Positions 38,405 to 46,758 of a stretch of 64,000 nucleotides of DNA are shown one piece after another. Positions within the stretch are counted from its first letter, which is position 1. Each line of letters opens with the position of its first letter. The stretch comes from Aquipuribacter sp051216895 (GTDB lineage Bacteria; Actinomycetota; Actinomycetes; Actinomycetales; JBBAYJ01), in contig NZ_JBPKAO010000007.1 of NCBI RefSeq assembly GCF_051216895.1, forward strand, positions 62,001 through 126,000, written 5' to 3'. Position numbers and translations under genes: made by a program. Below the pieces are notes generated by a model. That model worked only from the letters and a program-made list of their open reading frames with translations, did not search any database and was not told the origin of the DNA.

Positions 38405-40107
38405 GGACGGGCCTCGTCCTCGGCCGCGGGCCGGGCGCCGAGGGCGCCCGCCCCGGCCCGTCGCGAGGAGGCGACGCCGTGGCCGAGCACCAGCAGCAGG
38501 GCCACCGCCACGAGCGCGAGCTCCGGGACCGGACCGAGCCGCGTCGCGGGTGTGCTGCCGCTGCGCAGCTCCACCTCGCCGACGAGCACGTCCGGGGTGA
38601 AGAGACCGGTCAGGCGACCGGTCGAGCCGTCCGGCGCGATCAGGGCGCTGGTGCCGACGTTGCTGATGTGGACGACGCTGCGCCCGTGCTCCACGGCCCG
38701 CACCCGCGACATCGCCAGCTGCTGGACGTTCTCGTCGGTGTCGCCGAACGTGGCGTTGTTGGTGGGCACGACCAGCAGGTCGGCCCCGGCCAGCACCTGA
38801 CGGCGCACCACGTCGTCGTCGACGACCTCGAAGCAGATGGCCGGCCCGACCACGGCCCCGCCCATCTCCAGCACGGCCGCCCGGTCGCCCGGGGCGAAGT
38901 CGGTCACCCGGTCCACGAGCGGGGAGAAGGTGCGGAAGAAGTCCCGGTAGGGGATGTACTCCCCGAACGGGGCGATGGCCTGCTTGGCGTAGAAGCCGTT
39001 GTCCGCCCGGCCCTCGCCTGCCTCACCCACGTCGCTGCGACCGCGGTACCCGGTCTGCGGGTCCCACAGCAGCATGGCGTTGGTGACGTTCTCGCCGGGG
39101 CCCTGGAGCACGGCCCCGAGCAGCACCGGCGCCCCCACGGCGTCGGTGGCGCGGGCGATCTCGGTCGCGGCGTCCTCGTTGAGGAGCGGGTCGATGTCGG
39201 AGGCGTTCTCCGGCCAGAGCACCAGGTCGACCGGCTCCTCGTCGCCCGCCTCGATGCGGGCGGCCAGGTCGAGCGTGCCCGTGACGTGGTTGTCGAGGAC
39301 GGCCCGGCGCTGGGCGTTGAAGTCCAGGCCGGCCTGGGGCACGTCGCCCTGCACGGCGGCGACGCGCACGGGGGCGTCCGTCGCGGGGTCGAGGGTGCCC
39401 TCGACCCGGGCGGCGCCGGAGGCGACGGGCAGCAGCAGCAGCGCCAGCGCCACCGGTGCCACCAGCAGCCGGCCGACCGGACGCCTGCCGTCCCCTCGCC
39501 GCACCCGACGGACCTCCAGCGCGGAGCACACCCCGATCGCGCTCAGCGCCACCACCCCGAAGCCCACCAAGGGCACCCCGCCCAGGGCCGCCAGGAGCAC
39601 CATCGGGCTGTCGGCCTGCGAGAACGCGAGCCGGCCCCACCCGAAGCCGTCGAACGGCCAGCGCGAGCGCAGCGCCTCCGAGGCGACCCACACCGCGCCC
39701 GCGGTGACCGGCAACGTCCACAGGAGCCGCCCGTCGGAGCGGTCCGCCAGCCGCCAGGCCAGCGTGAACCCCGGCAGCACCAGGGCGAGCATCAGTGCCT
39801 CCAGGGTCGCCAGGGCCAGCCACGGCAGCGCGCCGACGTAGATCCCCGACCACTGCAGCTGGGGCACCATGAACCCGAGCCCGAGCAGGACGCCGTAGCC
39901 GTAGGAGGCGACGACGCCGCGGCCACGGCCCAGCAGGAGCGCCGCGGCCACCGCGACGTAGGCCAGCCCCCAGGCACCCACCGACGGGAACGCCGCGTCC
40001 AGCACGACGCCGGACACGACGGCCAGGGGCACCGCGACGGTCCACGGCACCATCGGCCGGTCGACCTCTCGCGGGACCTCGGGAGCAGGAGCAGCGAGCG
40101 CGGTCAC
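38401..40107 (-). CDS. lnt: apolipoprotein N-acyltransferase
   Basis: A 568-residue membrane enzyme that adds the third acyl chain to lipoproteins. About six N-terminal helices (residues 20-220) precede a nitrilase-type domain with the Glu-Lys-Cys triad: Glu in LVLWPENASD, Lys in FYAKQAIAPFGEYIPYR and Cys in GPAICFEVV. A last helix closes the C-terminus. GTG 40107 overlaps the stop of the ATP-grasp gene (GTGA). Coupling to ppm gives the lipoprotein acylation/mannosylation pair. Confidence 0.94.
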   Translation of the reverse strand: MTALAAPAPEVPREVDRPMVPWTVAVPLAVVSGVVLDAAFPSVGAWGLAYVAVAAALLLGRGRGVVASYGYGVLLGLGFMVPQLQWSGIYVGALPWLALATLEALMLALVLPGFTLAWRLADRSDGRLLWTLPVTAGAVWVASEALRSRWPFDGFGWGRLAFSQADSPMVLLAALGGVPLVGFGVVALSAIGVCSALEVRRVRRGDGRRPVGRLLVAPVALALLLLPVASGAARVEGTLDPATDAPVRVAAVQGDVPQAGLDFNAQRRAVLDNHVTGTLDLAARIEAGDEEPVDLVLWPENASDIDPLLNEDAATEIARATDAVGAPVLLGAVLQGPGENVTNAMLLWDPQTGYRGRSDVGEAGEGRADNGFYAKQAIAPFGEYIPYRDFFRTFSPLVDRVTDFAPGDRAAVLEMGGAVVGPAICFEVVDDDVVRRQVLAGADLLVVPTNNATFGDTDENVQQLAMSRVRAVEHGRSVVHISNVGTSALIAPDGSTGRLTGLFTPDVLVGEVELRSGSTPATRLGPVPELALVAVALLLVLGHGVASSRRAGAGALGARPAAEDEARP

Positions 40108-41063
40108 CCCGTCAGCGTACGCAGCCTGCGGCGGTGGGCCTGCGCCCACTGCTGCGCGGCGCCGGGGTCGGCGACCAGCCACAACGAGGGCTCGGTGAGC
40201 TCCAGCTCCAGCAGCAGGGGCGTGCCGTCGGGACCCGGGACGGTGTCGACCCGGGCATACAGCAGCGGGGCGTGCTGGGGGAAGCGTCGGCGCAGGAAGT
40301 CCGTGACCACCCGGGCCACCTCGAGCTGCTCGGCGGTGGCGGTGGTCGCGGTGATGTCCTCCTCCGCGTACAGGCCGTCGGTCGCCTCGGCGTCGGCGTG
40401 CAGCAGCTGGCCCTTGCGGAACGCGTGGGACACCTCCCCGTCCAGCACCACCATCCCGGTCTCGCCCAGGGTGTCGACCCCGTCGAGGTAGGGCTGCACG
40501 AGCACGGCGCGGCCGGCGTCCAGCAGCTCTGCTGCGTGCGTCAGCGCCGCAGCGGCGCCACCATGGCGGCGCGTGTCCTTCGACCCGGCCGACACGGTGG
40601 GCTTGACGACGACCTCGGTCGCGACGTCGAAGGCCGCGGTCACGGCCTCGGCCGCGTCCTGCCCCGGGCGCACGGTGCGCGTCGGGACGACCGGCAGCCC
40701 CGCCTCGGCCAGCTCGTCCAGGTACACCTTGTCGGTGTTCCAGGCGATGACCTCGGCCGGGTTGGCCAGGTGGGGCACCGACGCCGCCCAGGCCAGGAAC
40801 TCGCTGCGGCGCGAGGTGTAGTCCCAGGCGCTGCGCACCACGACGAGGGCGGACCGGACCTCCGGGTCCTGCCAGGCGGTCGGGTCGTCCCAGGACAGGT
40901 AGCGCACCCGCAGCCCCGCCGAGGCCAGGGCCGGCAGGGCCAGGTGGTCGTCGGGGTCGCCGTCGGGCAGCTCGGCGCAGGTCACCCACACGACGGTGGT
41001 CGCCCCGCCGTCCGGTGTGCCGTCCTGGGGCGCGAGCTCCTCGACCGGCGCGGCGCCGCTCAC
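40104..41063 (-). CDS. ATP-grasp ligase-like protein
   Basis: A 319-residue protein with the RimK/DcsG-like ATP-grasp fold: VVVRSAWDYTSRRSEFLAW near the start, EVVVKPTVSAGSKDTRRH in the nucleotide site and PLLLELELTEPSLW at the metal site. DcsG makes cycloserine in Streptomyces, but many such proteins have other or unknown substrates. It overlaps the ammonia-lyase-like gene upstream and lnt downstream by 4 bases each, so it is locked into this operon; its job there is unknown. Confidence 0.75.
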   Translation of the reverse strand: MSGAAPVEELAPQDGTPDGGATTVVWVTCAELPDGDPDDHLALPALASAGLRVRYLSWDDPTAWQDPEVRSALVVVRSAWDYTSRRSEFLAWAASVPHLANPAEVIAWNTDKVYLDELAEAGLPVVPTRTVRPGQDAAEAVTAAFDVATEVVVKPTVSAGSKDTRRHGGAAAALTHAAELLDAGRAVLVQPYLDGVDTLGETGMVVLDGEVSHAFRKGQLLHADAEATDGLYAEEDITATTATAEQLEVARVVTDFLRRRFPQHAPLLYARVDTVPGPDGTPLLLELELTEPSLWLVADPGAAQQWAQAHRRRLRTLTG

Positions 41064-41497
41064 GCCGCGGTCCCGGCCGGGACGACGACGGTGCCGCGGG
41101 CGCTGGTGGCCAGCAGGGGCGGGTCCAGGACCTCCGACGCGGACGCCGACACCTCCGGCCGGGCCCGGCAGACCACCCGCGCCTCGAAGGCGACGTCACG
41201 GCTGCGGCGCCCGACCCGGAGCAGCTCCGCCGACACCTCCAGCACGTCCCCGGCGCGGACGGCGCCGTGGAACGCGACGTCGGAGTAGCCCGCGAACAGG
41301 CCCTCGTCGCCGTCGGTGCGGATGCACAGCTCGGTCGCGACGTCACCGAACAGCGCGAGGCTGAACGCACCGTCCACCAGGGCCCCGCCGTAGTGGGCGT
41401 CGGCGTGGGACACGTAGCGGCGGTGGACGACGACCGTGCCGACGCGTGCGCCTGTCTCGGGGCCGGCGTGCGGTGCGGTCTGCGACGTGGTGCTCAC
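41060..41497 (-). CDS. kal: 3-aminobutyryl-CoA ammonia-lyase-like hotdog protein
   Basis: A 145-residue hotdog-fold protein. The segment YVSHADAHYGGALVDGAFSL and LFGDVATELCIRTDGDEGLF matches the 3-aminobutyryl-CoA deaminase (Kal) of lysine fermenters, which removes ammonia to give crotonyl-CoA. It follows kamE with a 4-base overlap, as expected for the route from 3,5-diaminohexanoate. Ordinary hotdog thioesterases lack this motif, but activity has not been shown for this clade. Confidence 0.82.
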   Translation of the reverse strand: MSTTSQTAPHAGPETGARVGTVVVHRRYVSHADAHYGGALVDGAFSLALFGDVATELCIRTDGDEGLFAGYSDVAFHGAVRAGDVLEVSAELLRVGRRSRDVAFEARVVCRARPEVSASASEVLDPPLLATSARGTVVVPAGTAA

Positions 41498-42330
41498 GTG
41501 CGGTCTCCTCCGGTGGGGGTGGTGGTGGTGGTGGCGCCTGGGTGTTGGCGTCCGGCGACGGCGTGGACCAGGTAGCTGGCGACCTCGCCCGGGGTGGTCC
41601 CCCGGCCGAAGATGCGGTCCACGCCCAGCGCGTCGGCCGCGTTCTCGTCGAAGCGGGGCCCGCCGACCACGAGCAGCGGCCGGGCACCGGCGGGGAACGC
41701 CTCGCGGAAGGCGGCGCTCATCGTGGTGGTGTTGTGGACGTGCGCGTCGCGCTGGGTGACCACCTGGCTGACCAGGACCGCGTCGGCCCGCTCCTCGCGG
41801 GCGCGCTCGACCAGGTCCGGCACCGACACCTGGGCCCCCAGGTTCACGACCTTCATCTCGCGGTAGTACTCCAGGCCCTTCTCACCGGCCCAGCCCTTGA
41901 CGTTGAGGATGGCGTCGATGCCGACCGTGTGGGCGTCGGTGCCGATGCAGGCCCCGACCACGACGAGCTTGCGGTGCAGGGACTCCCGTACCGCGGCGTT
42001 GGTCTCCTTGGGGCTCAGCAACGGGTACTCCCGCTCGACGACCTCGACCGCGGCGACGTCGACCACGTGCGACACCGGTCCGTAGACCACGAAGAACGTG
42101 AACGCGTCGCTGATGGCCTTGGCGTGCACGACCATCGGGGCGTCCATCCCCATCCGCCGGGCCAGCTGGGCCGCGGCGCCCTCGGCCCGCTTGCCCGCCG
42201 GGAGCGGCAGGGTGAACGACAGCTGGACCATGCCGTCGCCGGTGGTGTCGCCGTAGGGGCGCACCACCGGCGGCAGGCCGTCGGGCAGTCGGGCGGGGCC
42301 GGTGAGGCCGGTCTCGTCGACGCCGCTCAC
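41494..42330 (-). CDS. kamE: lysine 5,6-aminomutase, small (beta) subunit
   Basis: The small subunit of the B12- and PLP-dependent 5,6-aminomutase, which shifts the terminal amino group of beta-lysine to give 3,5-diaminohexanoate. Of 278 residues, the cobalamin motif DxHxxG is seen as Asp132, His134 and Gly137 (TDAHTVGID), and Lys145 (NVKG) corresponds to the PLP-binding lysine of the clostridial subunit. GTG 42330 overlaps the kamD stop (GTGA) and the stop overlaps kal. Confidence 0.92.
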   Translation of the reverse strand: MSGVDETGLTGPARLPDGLPPVVRPYGDTTGDGMVQLSFTLPLPAGKRAEGAAAQLARRMGMDAPMVVHAKAISDAFTFFVVYGPVSHVVDVAAVEVVEREYPLLSPKETNAAVRESLHRKLVVVGACIGTDAHTVGIDAILNVKGWAGEKGLEYYREMKVVNLGAQVSVPDLVERAREERADAVLVSQVVTQRDAHVHNTTTMSAAFREAFPAGARPLLVVGGPRFDENAADALGVDRIFGRGTTPGEVASYLVHAVAGRQHPGATTTTTPTGGDRT

Positions 42331-43904
42331 GCGACCACCCCCTCGAGGATCTCGCTGACCGGGTTGACGTAGTGTTCGTCCCGGACCACGACGCCGTCCA
42401 GGCCGCGGCCACCGTCGGCGGGACGCTTCATGCCGCCGAACGTGCCGTGCTCGATGGCCGTCAGCAGACCGCCGTCGCTGTCGACGATGCTCTGGAGCAG
42501 GTCCACGGCCTCCCCCAGCACGTGCTGGGCGCGGGTGGCGATCAGGCCGTCCGGGGCGGGCACGAAGTCCTCGGCCAGGTTGCCGGCGGCGCGCTGCACG
42601 TACCGGACGTTCTGCAGGGCCAGGTCCCGGTCGGACAGCCACGGCGTGACGACGGCCTCGGTCATCATCCCGACCAGCAGGATGTCCTGGTCGGTGAGCG
42701 AGCCGACCAGGTTGAAGAACCCGTCCAGCAGGTAGCCGCGGAACACGTCGCCGGTCATGTGCCGGGTCGGGGGCATCCACTTCAGCGGGGCGTCCGGGAA
42801 CAGGGTGCGGGCCAGCAGCGCGTGGGCCAGCTCGAGGCGGAACGACTCGGGCACCTCGGGGTCGATCTCGAACGCGTGCCCCAGGCCCAGCAGGTGGTCG
42901 GGCAGGCCCGCCTCGTGGGCGAACGTCTCGTTGAGAAGCTGCGAGACCGTGACGGTGTGCGCCGCGTCGACGGCGTCGGCGGTGGTGAGGTAGTTGTCCT
43001 CGCCGGTGTTGATGATGATCCCGGCGCGGGCGTGGACCTGCCGGCTGAACCGCTGGTCGACGAAGGTGCGCACCGGGTTGATGTCGCGGAACAGGATCCC
43101 GTACATCGAGTCGTTGAGCATCATGTCCAGCCGCGCCAGCCCGGCCAGGGTGGCGATCTCAGGCATGCACAGCCCCGAGGCGTAGTTGGTGAGCCGGACG
43201 TAGCGGCCCACCTCGTGGGAGACCTCGTCCAGCGCGGCGCGCATCAGCCGGAAGTTCTCGGCCGTGGCGTAGGTGCCGGCGAAGCCTTCGCGGGTCGCGC
43301 CCTCGGGGACGTAGTCCAGCAGGGACTGCCCGGTGGAGCGGATGACGGCGATGACGTCGGCCCCGGCCCGGGCGGCGGCCTGCGCCTGCGGGATGTCCTC
43401 GTAGATGTCGCCCGTGGCCACGATGAGGTAGATCCACGGCCGCTGCGGCGGGTCGCCGATCCGGGTCACCAGCTCCTCCCGCTCCGCGCGGGCCGCGTCG
43501 ATGCCCGCGACGCCCCGGGTCGCGGCGGCCCGGGCCCCGACCAGGGCGTGCTCGCGCGCGTGGCCGGTGGGCAGGGTGAAACCGACCGCGTCGACGGCCG
43601 CCTTCTGGGCCAGCACCACCAGGTCGGGCGCCTCGGCCCGGGCCAGCGCGTCCCAGACCGGCACGGCGATGCCCTGCTCGAGGCCGACCTGGCGGCGGAC
43701 GGCGTCGACGAGGTGGTTGACCCACGGGATGCCCTCGGCGTCGGCGCCGGCCAGGCCCGCGGCCCGCAGCACGGCCCGCTCGACGCTGACCGTGGTGCGG
43801 GTGCGGGCCAGGTCGACGACGGGGCCGGAGGCCGCGTCGGCCAGGGCGCGGGCCGTCCTCACCTGGTCGGGGTCGAGGTGGAGGCGGGGTCGTCGCCGGG
43901 TCAC
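42327..43904 (-). CDS. kamD: lysine 5,6-aminomutase, large (alpha) subunit
   Basis: The 525-residue alpha subunit, a TIM-barrel protein holding the active site. Recognised segments are HLDPDQVRTARALA, IYLIVATGDIYEDIPQAQAAA, VIRSTGQSLLDYVPEG and VRLTNYASGLCMPEIA, all as in the clostridial enzyme (about 516 residues). GTG 43904 has GAGGAGA seven bases upstream. It lies 38 bases after the amidohydrolase gene and overlaps kamE by 4 bases. Confidence 0.93.
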   Translation of the reverse strand: MTRRRPRLHLDPDQVRTARALADAASGPVVDLARTRTTVSVERAVLRAAGLAGADAEGIPWVNHLVDAVRRQVGLEQGIAVPVWDALARAEAPDLVVLAQKAAVDAVGFTLPTGHAREHALVGARAAATRGVAGIDAARAEREELVTRIGDPPQRPWIYLIVATGDIYEDIPQAQAAARAGADVIAVIRSTGQSLLDYVPEGATREGFAGTYATAENFRLMRAALDEVSHEVGRYVRLTNYASGLCMPEIATLAGLARLDMMLNDSMYGILFRDINPVRTFVDQRFSRQVHARAGIIINTGEDNYLTTADAVDAAHTVTVSQLLNETFAHEAGLPDHLLGLGHAFEIDPEVPESFRLELAHALLARTLFPDAPLKWMPPTRHMTGDVFRGYLLDGFFNLVGSLTDQDILLVGMMTEAVVTPWLSDRDLALQNVRYVQRAAGNLAEDFVPAPDGLIATRAQHVLGEAVDLLQSIVDSDGGLLTAIEHGTFGGMKRPADGGRGLDGVVVRDEHYVNPVSEILEGVVA

Positions 43905-43942
43905 GGGGTTCTCCTCATCGGGTGCGTCTCACGGGGTGTCGC

Positions 43943-45604
43943 TCATCCGGTGCTGCTCGTCAGCTCGGTGGTGTCGTGGACCACCCGGCCACCGGCCACC
44001 GTGCGCAGGCAGCGGGGCGGGGTGGCCCCGGGCCGGACGTCCGGCAGGGCGGGGACGCGGGAGCGGGGGTCGGTGCTCCAGGCCTGGATCCGGTCGTCGG
44101 GGGCCTGCACCACCAGCTCGCCCGCCTCCCAGACCGCGAGGTCGGCAGGGGCGCCGGGTACGAGCACCCCGGCGTGCTCGTGGACGTGGACGTCGTCGCG
44201 AGCGGCCCGGTGGGCCCCGCGGGTGTGGGCGGCGAACGCGGCGCGGGCGCTGATCCGCTGGTCGTCGTCGTGGTGGAACGCCGCGGCGGAGATCGCGCCC
44301 CAGGGGTCGAGGGCCGTGACCGGCGAGTCGGACCCGAAGGCCAGCGGGACGCCCGCCGCGGCGATGCTGGCGACCCGGTTGAGCCGACGGTCGCCCAGCC
44401 GGCGCTGGTAGAGCCCCTCTCCCCCGCCCCAGAGACCGTCGAAGACCGGCTGCATGCTGGCGACCACGCCCAGCTCGGCCAGCGCGGCCACCTGCGCGTC
44501 GTCGGCCGTCTCCACGTGCTCCAGCCGCAGCCGGGCGGTGCGCAGCCGGGACCCGCCGAGGCGCCGGGCCGCGTCCTGGCAGCCGGCGATGACGGTGTCC
44601 AGGGCGGCGTCGCCGATGACGTGGAACCCGGGCTGCACCCCGGCCTCGACGCAGGCCGCGACGTGCGTGGCGATGGTGCCGGCGTCGAGGTAGCCGTGGC
44701 CCCGGTGGTCGGCGTGCTCGGGGTGGTTGTCGGCGTACGGCTCGCGGAAGTGCGCCGTACGGGACCCGATCGACCCGTCGGCGGACAGGTCGCCGGCCAG
44801 CCCGGCCAGGCGCACGCCCTCCGGCAGCCCCAGCGCGGCCACGACCCGCCGGACGTCGTCGGCGTCGGTGGCGGCCTCGCCCCAGTAGGGCACGACCCGG
44901 ACCCCGACCCGCTCGGCCACGCCGAGCAGCACCCGCAGGTCGTCGGGGCCGCCGATGAACGGCCCGGACATCTCGTGCAGCGTCGCCAGGCCCCGCTGGG
45001 CCGCGAGCCGGAGGGCGGCCTCGTGCGCCGTCGCCCGCTGGGTCTCGGGCACCTGCCGGGCGTGGTGGCGGGCCCGGTGGTGGGCCTCGCGCTCGACCCG
45101 CGCGGTGCCGTCCCAGCCGGTCGCGTCGTGGCAGCCCGCCGCGGCGGCCAGCGCGGGGCTGACGAGCGCGGAGTGCACGTCGACGCGCGACAGGTACACC
45201 GCGGCGCCGCCGGCGGCGCGGTCCAGCTCGGCCGGCGTGGGCAGGCGCCCGTCGCCCAGCAGCGTCTCGTCCCAGCCGTGGCCCAGGACGGTGCGACCGG
45301 GGTTCGCCACGACGAACGCCGCGACGGCGTCCAGGACGTCGGTCACCGACCGCGCTCCCGTGACGTCCACCCCGGTCTGCAGCAGACCGGTGTCGAAGCA
45401 GTGGACGTGGCCGTCGACGAAGGCGGGGGTCACGAGCGCCCCGGCCAGGTCGACCACCTCGTCGGCGCTGCCGTCGGTGGCCATGGTGGCCGCGTTCTCG
45501 TCACCGCCCACCCAGGCGACGGTGCCGTCGCTGACCAGCAGCGCCTGCGCGTAGGGATCGGCCGGGGAGTAGACCGCACCGTGGCGGTAGAGGACGTTCG
45601 TCAC
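43943..45604 (-). CDS. YtcJ-like metal-dependent amidohydrolase
   Basis: A 553-residue amidohydrolase of the YtcJ/Amidohydro_3 group. Metal motifs are FVDGHVHCFDTG near residue 65, the HVIGDAALD and RLRLEHVE His residues, and the late FGSDSPV Asp. Relatives hydrolyse exocyclic amide or imide bonds; the substrate here is unknown. It is embedded between kdd and kamD, starting by a GTGA overlap with kdd, so a role in the same lysine route is likely (acylated or cyclised amine by-products are possible). Confidence 0.85.
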   Translation of the reverse strand: MTNVLYRHGAVYSPADPYAQALLVSDGTVAWVGGDENAATMATDGSADEVVDLAGALVTPAFVDGHVHCFDTGLLQTGVDVTGARSVTDVLDAVAAFVVANPGRTVLGHGWDETLLGDGRLPTPAELDRAAGGAAVYLSRVDVHSALVSPALAAAAGCHDATGWDGTARVEREAHHRARHHARQVPETQRATAHEAALRLAAQRGLATLHEMSGPFIGGPDDLRVLLGVAERVGVRVVPYWGEAATDADDVRRVVAALGLPEGVRLAGLAGDLSADGSIGSRTAHFREPYADNHPEHADHRGHGYLDAGTIATHVAACVEAGVQPGFHVIGDAALDTVIAGCQDAARRLGGSRLRTARLRLEHVETADDAQVAALAELGVVASMQPVFDGLWGGGEGLYQRRLGDRRLNRVASIAAAGVPLAFGSDSPVTALDPWGAISAAAFHHDDDQRISARAAFAAHTRGAHRAARDDVHVHEHAGVLVPGAPADLAVWEAGELVVQAPDDRIQAWSTDPRSRVPALPDVRPGATPPRCLRTVAGGRVVHDTTELTSSTG

Positions 45605-46686
45605 GGACCCATCCTGGACCCGTGCCGCGCGCCGAACAGCGCCCGTACCCCGGCGGTGCGCCGGAACAGGTCCAGGGCCAGCTCGGCGTGCCCGGGGGTG
45701 TAGCCGTTGCCCACCAGCATGGTGACGTCGGCGGCCAGGCCCTCGGCCCCCAGCGCCGCGGCGCTGAACGACGTCGCCATCGAGAAGAAGACGACCGTGC
45801 CGCCGTCGTCGGTGCCCAGGACGGCCCCGTGCTCGCAGCCGGGTACGTCGACGCAGACGACGGTGACGTCGGCCCCGTGGCCCAGCGCGCCGTGGACCGC
45901 GTCGGCGGTGGCCACAGGGTCGGTGGCGTCGGCCAGCACGACGGCGTCGGCCAGGTCGGCCGCGGCCAGCGCCTCGGCCTCCTGCGGGACGGGGACCAGC
46001 CCCACCAGCCGTCCGGCGCCCGCCTGGCGCGCCGCGGCCAGCGACAGCGACCCGGACTTGCCGGCCGCCCCCAGCACCGCGACGTCGGCGCGCAGGCCGC
46101 GCGCGACCCGGTCGGCCACGACCCGCCGCACCAGCGCGGGCGCCCCGCAGACGTCCATCACGGCCAGCACGTCGGCCTCGTCGAGGTCGTCGGGCACCAC
46201 CGCGGCGATGCTGCGGGCGAACAGCACGGCGTGACCGCTCGTCGGCACCTGCTCCGAGAGCCCGTCCCACCGCTCGAGGTTGTCGTCCAGGTGCAGCGGG
46301 GTGAGGGTGAGGCTGACCAGGGTGGCCACCCGCTGCCCGACCCGCAGGCCCAGCGGGCTCGCGGGCCCGACCTCGGTCACCGTGCCCAGCAGCATGCCGC
46401 CGGAGCCCGTGACGGGGTTGTGCATCTTGCCGCGGCTGCGCACGATCCCCAGCACGGCGGCGCGGACCCGGTCGGGGTCCCCGTCGGCGGCCTCGCGCAG
46501 CTGCCGGGCGCTGGCGGCGTCCAGGTTGAGCCGGTCGACCCGGACCAGGGTCTCCCCCGGCCACAGCTCGGCCCGGGTGTCGAGGACGTCAGCCCCCTGC
46601 GGCAGGACGCCCACCGGGTCGAGGACCCGGTGCAGCCCCACCGGGGACTCCGCGGGCATGGTCGAGGGCAGGGACAACTGAGGCAC
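45601..46686 (-). CDS. kdd: L-erythro-3,5-diaminohexanoate dehydrogenase
   Basis: A 361-residue NAD-dependent dehydrogenase that oxidatively deaminates 3,5-diaminohexanoate to 5-amino-3-oxohexanoate. It has an N-terminal part LHRVLDPVGVLPQGA and VGIVRSRGKMHNPVTGSGGML, then a Rossmann domain with VAVLGAAGKSGSLSLAAARQ, like the fusobacterial Kdd. GTG 46686 is preceded by TAGGCT ending seven bases before it and no ribosome site, so the message is likely leaderless. It is the first gene of the - strand unit. Confidence 0.9.
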   Translation of the reverse strand: MPQLSLPSTMPAESPVGLHRVLDPVGVLPQGADVLDTRAELWPGETLVRVDRLNLDAASARQLREAADGDPDRVRAAVLGIVRSRGKMHNPVTGSGGMLLGTVTEVGPASPLGLRVGQRVATLVSLTLTPLHLDDNLERWDGLSEQVPTSGHAVLFARSIAAVVPDDLDEADVLAVMDVCGAPALVRRVVADRVARGLRADVAVLGAAGKSGSLSLAAARQAGAGRLVGLVPVPQEAEALAAADLADAVVLADATDPVATADAVHGALGHGADVTVVCVDVPGCEHGAVLGTDDGGTVVFFSMATSFSAAALGAEGLAADVTMLVGNGYTPGHAELALDLFRRTAGVRALFGARHGSRMGP

Positions 46687-46692
46687 GAGGGG

Positions 46693-46721
46693 AGCCTACG
46701 CACAAGGTTCATGCGTGGGAA
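46693..46721 (-). promoter_or_regulatory. kdd operon promoter
   Basis: On the - strand, TTCCCA (46721-46716) and TAGGCT (46698-46693) are 17 bases apart. The expected transcript start is 46686, the G of the kdd GTG. The dyad at 46698-46716 fills the spacer. Confidence 0.5.
46698..46716. promoter_or_regulatory. dyad in the kamA-kdd divergent promoter
   Basis: ACGCA-N9-TGCGT lies between the -10 and -35 of kdd and just upstream of the kamA -35, a place where a bound regulator could control both directions. The AsnC/Lrp regulator encoded 4 kb away is a candidate; a shared half-motif GCAACRAT occurs at 46733-46740 and 50911-50918. Confidence 0.45.
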
Positions 46722-46723
46722 GC

Positions 46724-46752
46724 GTGACAGGCGCAACAATCCTCCGTACGGT
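46724..46752 (+). promoter_or_regulatory. kamA promoter
   Basis: GTGACA (46724-46729) and TACGGT (46747-46752) are 17 bases apart. The expected transcript start, seven bases after the -10, is the G of GTG 46759. No Shine-Dalgarno sequence is present, so the kamA message should be leaderless. Confidence 0.55.
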
Positions 46753-46758
46753 GGCCTC

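Noticed and set aside
43943..45604. Assignment of the amidohydrolase as the missing Kce
   Set aside because: Kce is a BKACE/DUF849 enzyme of about 270-300 residues; this protein has the YtcJ/Amidohydro_3 metal motifs and is twice as long.
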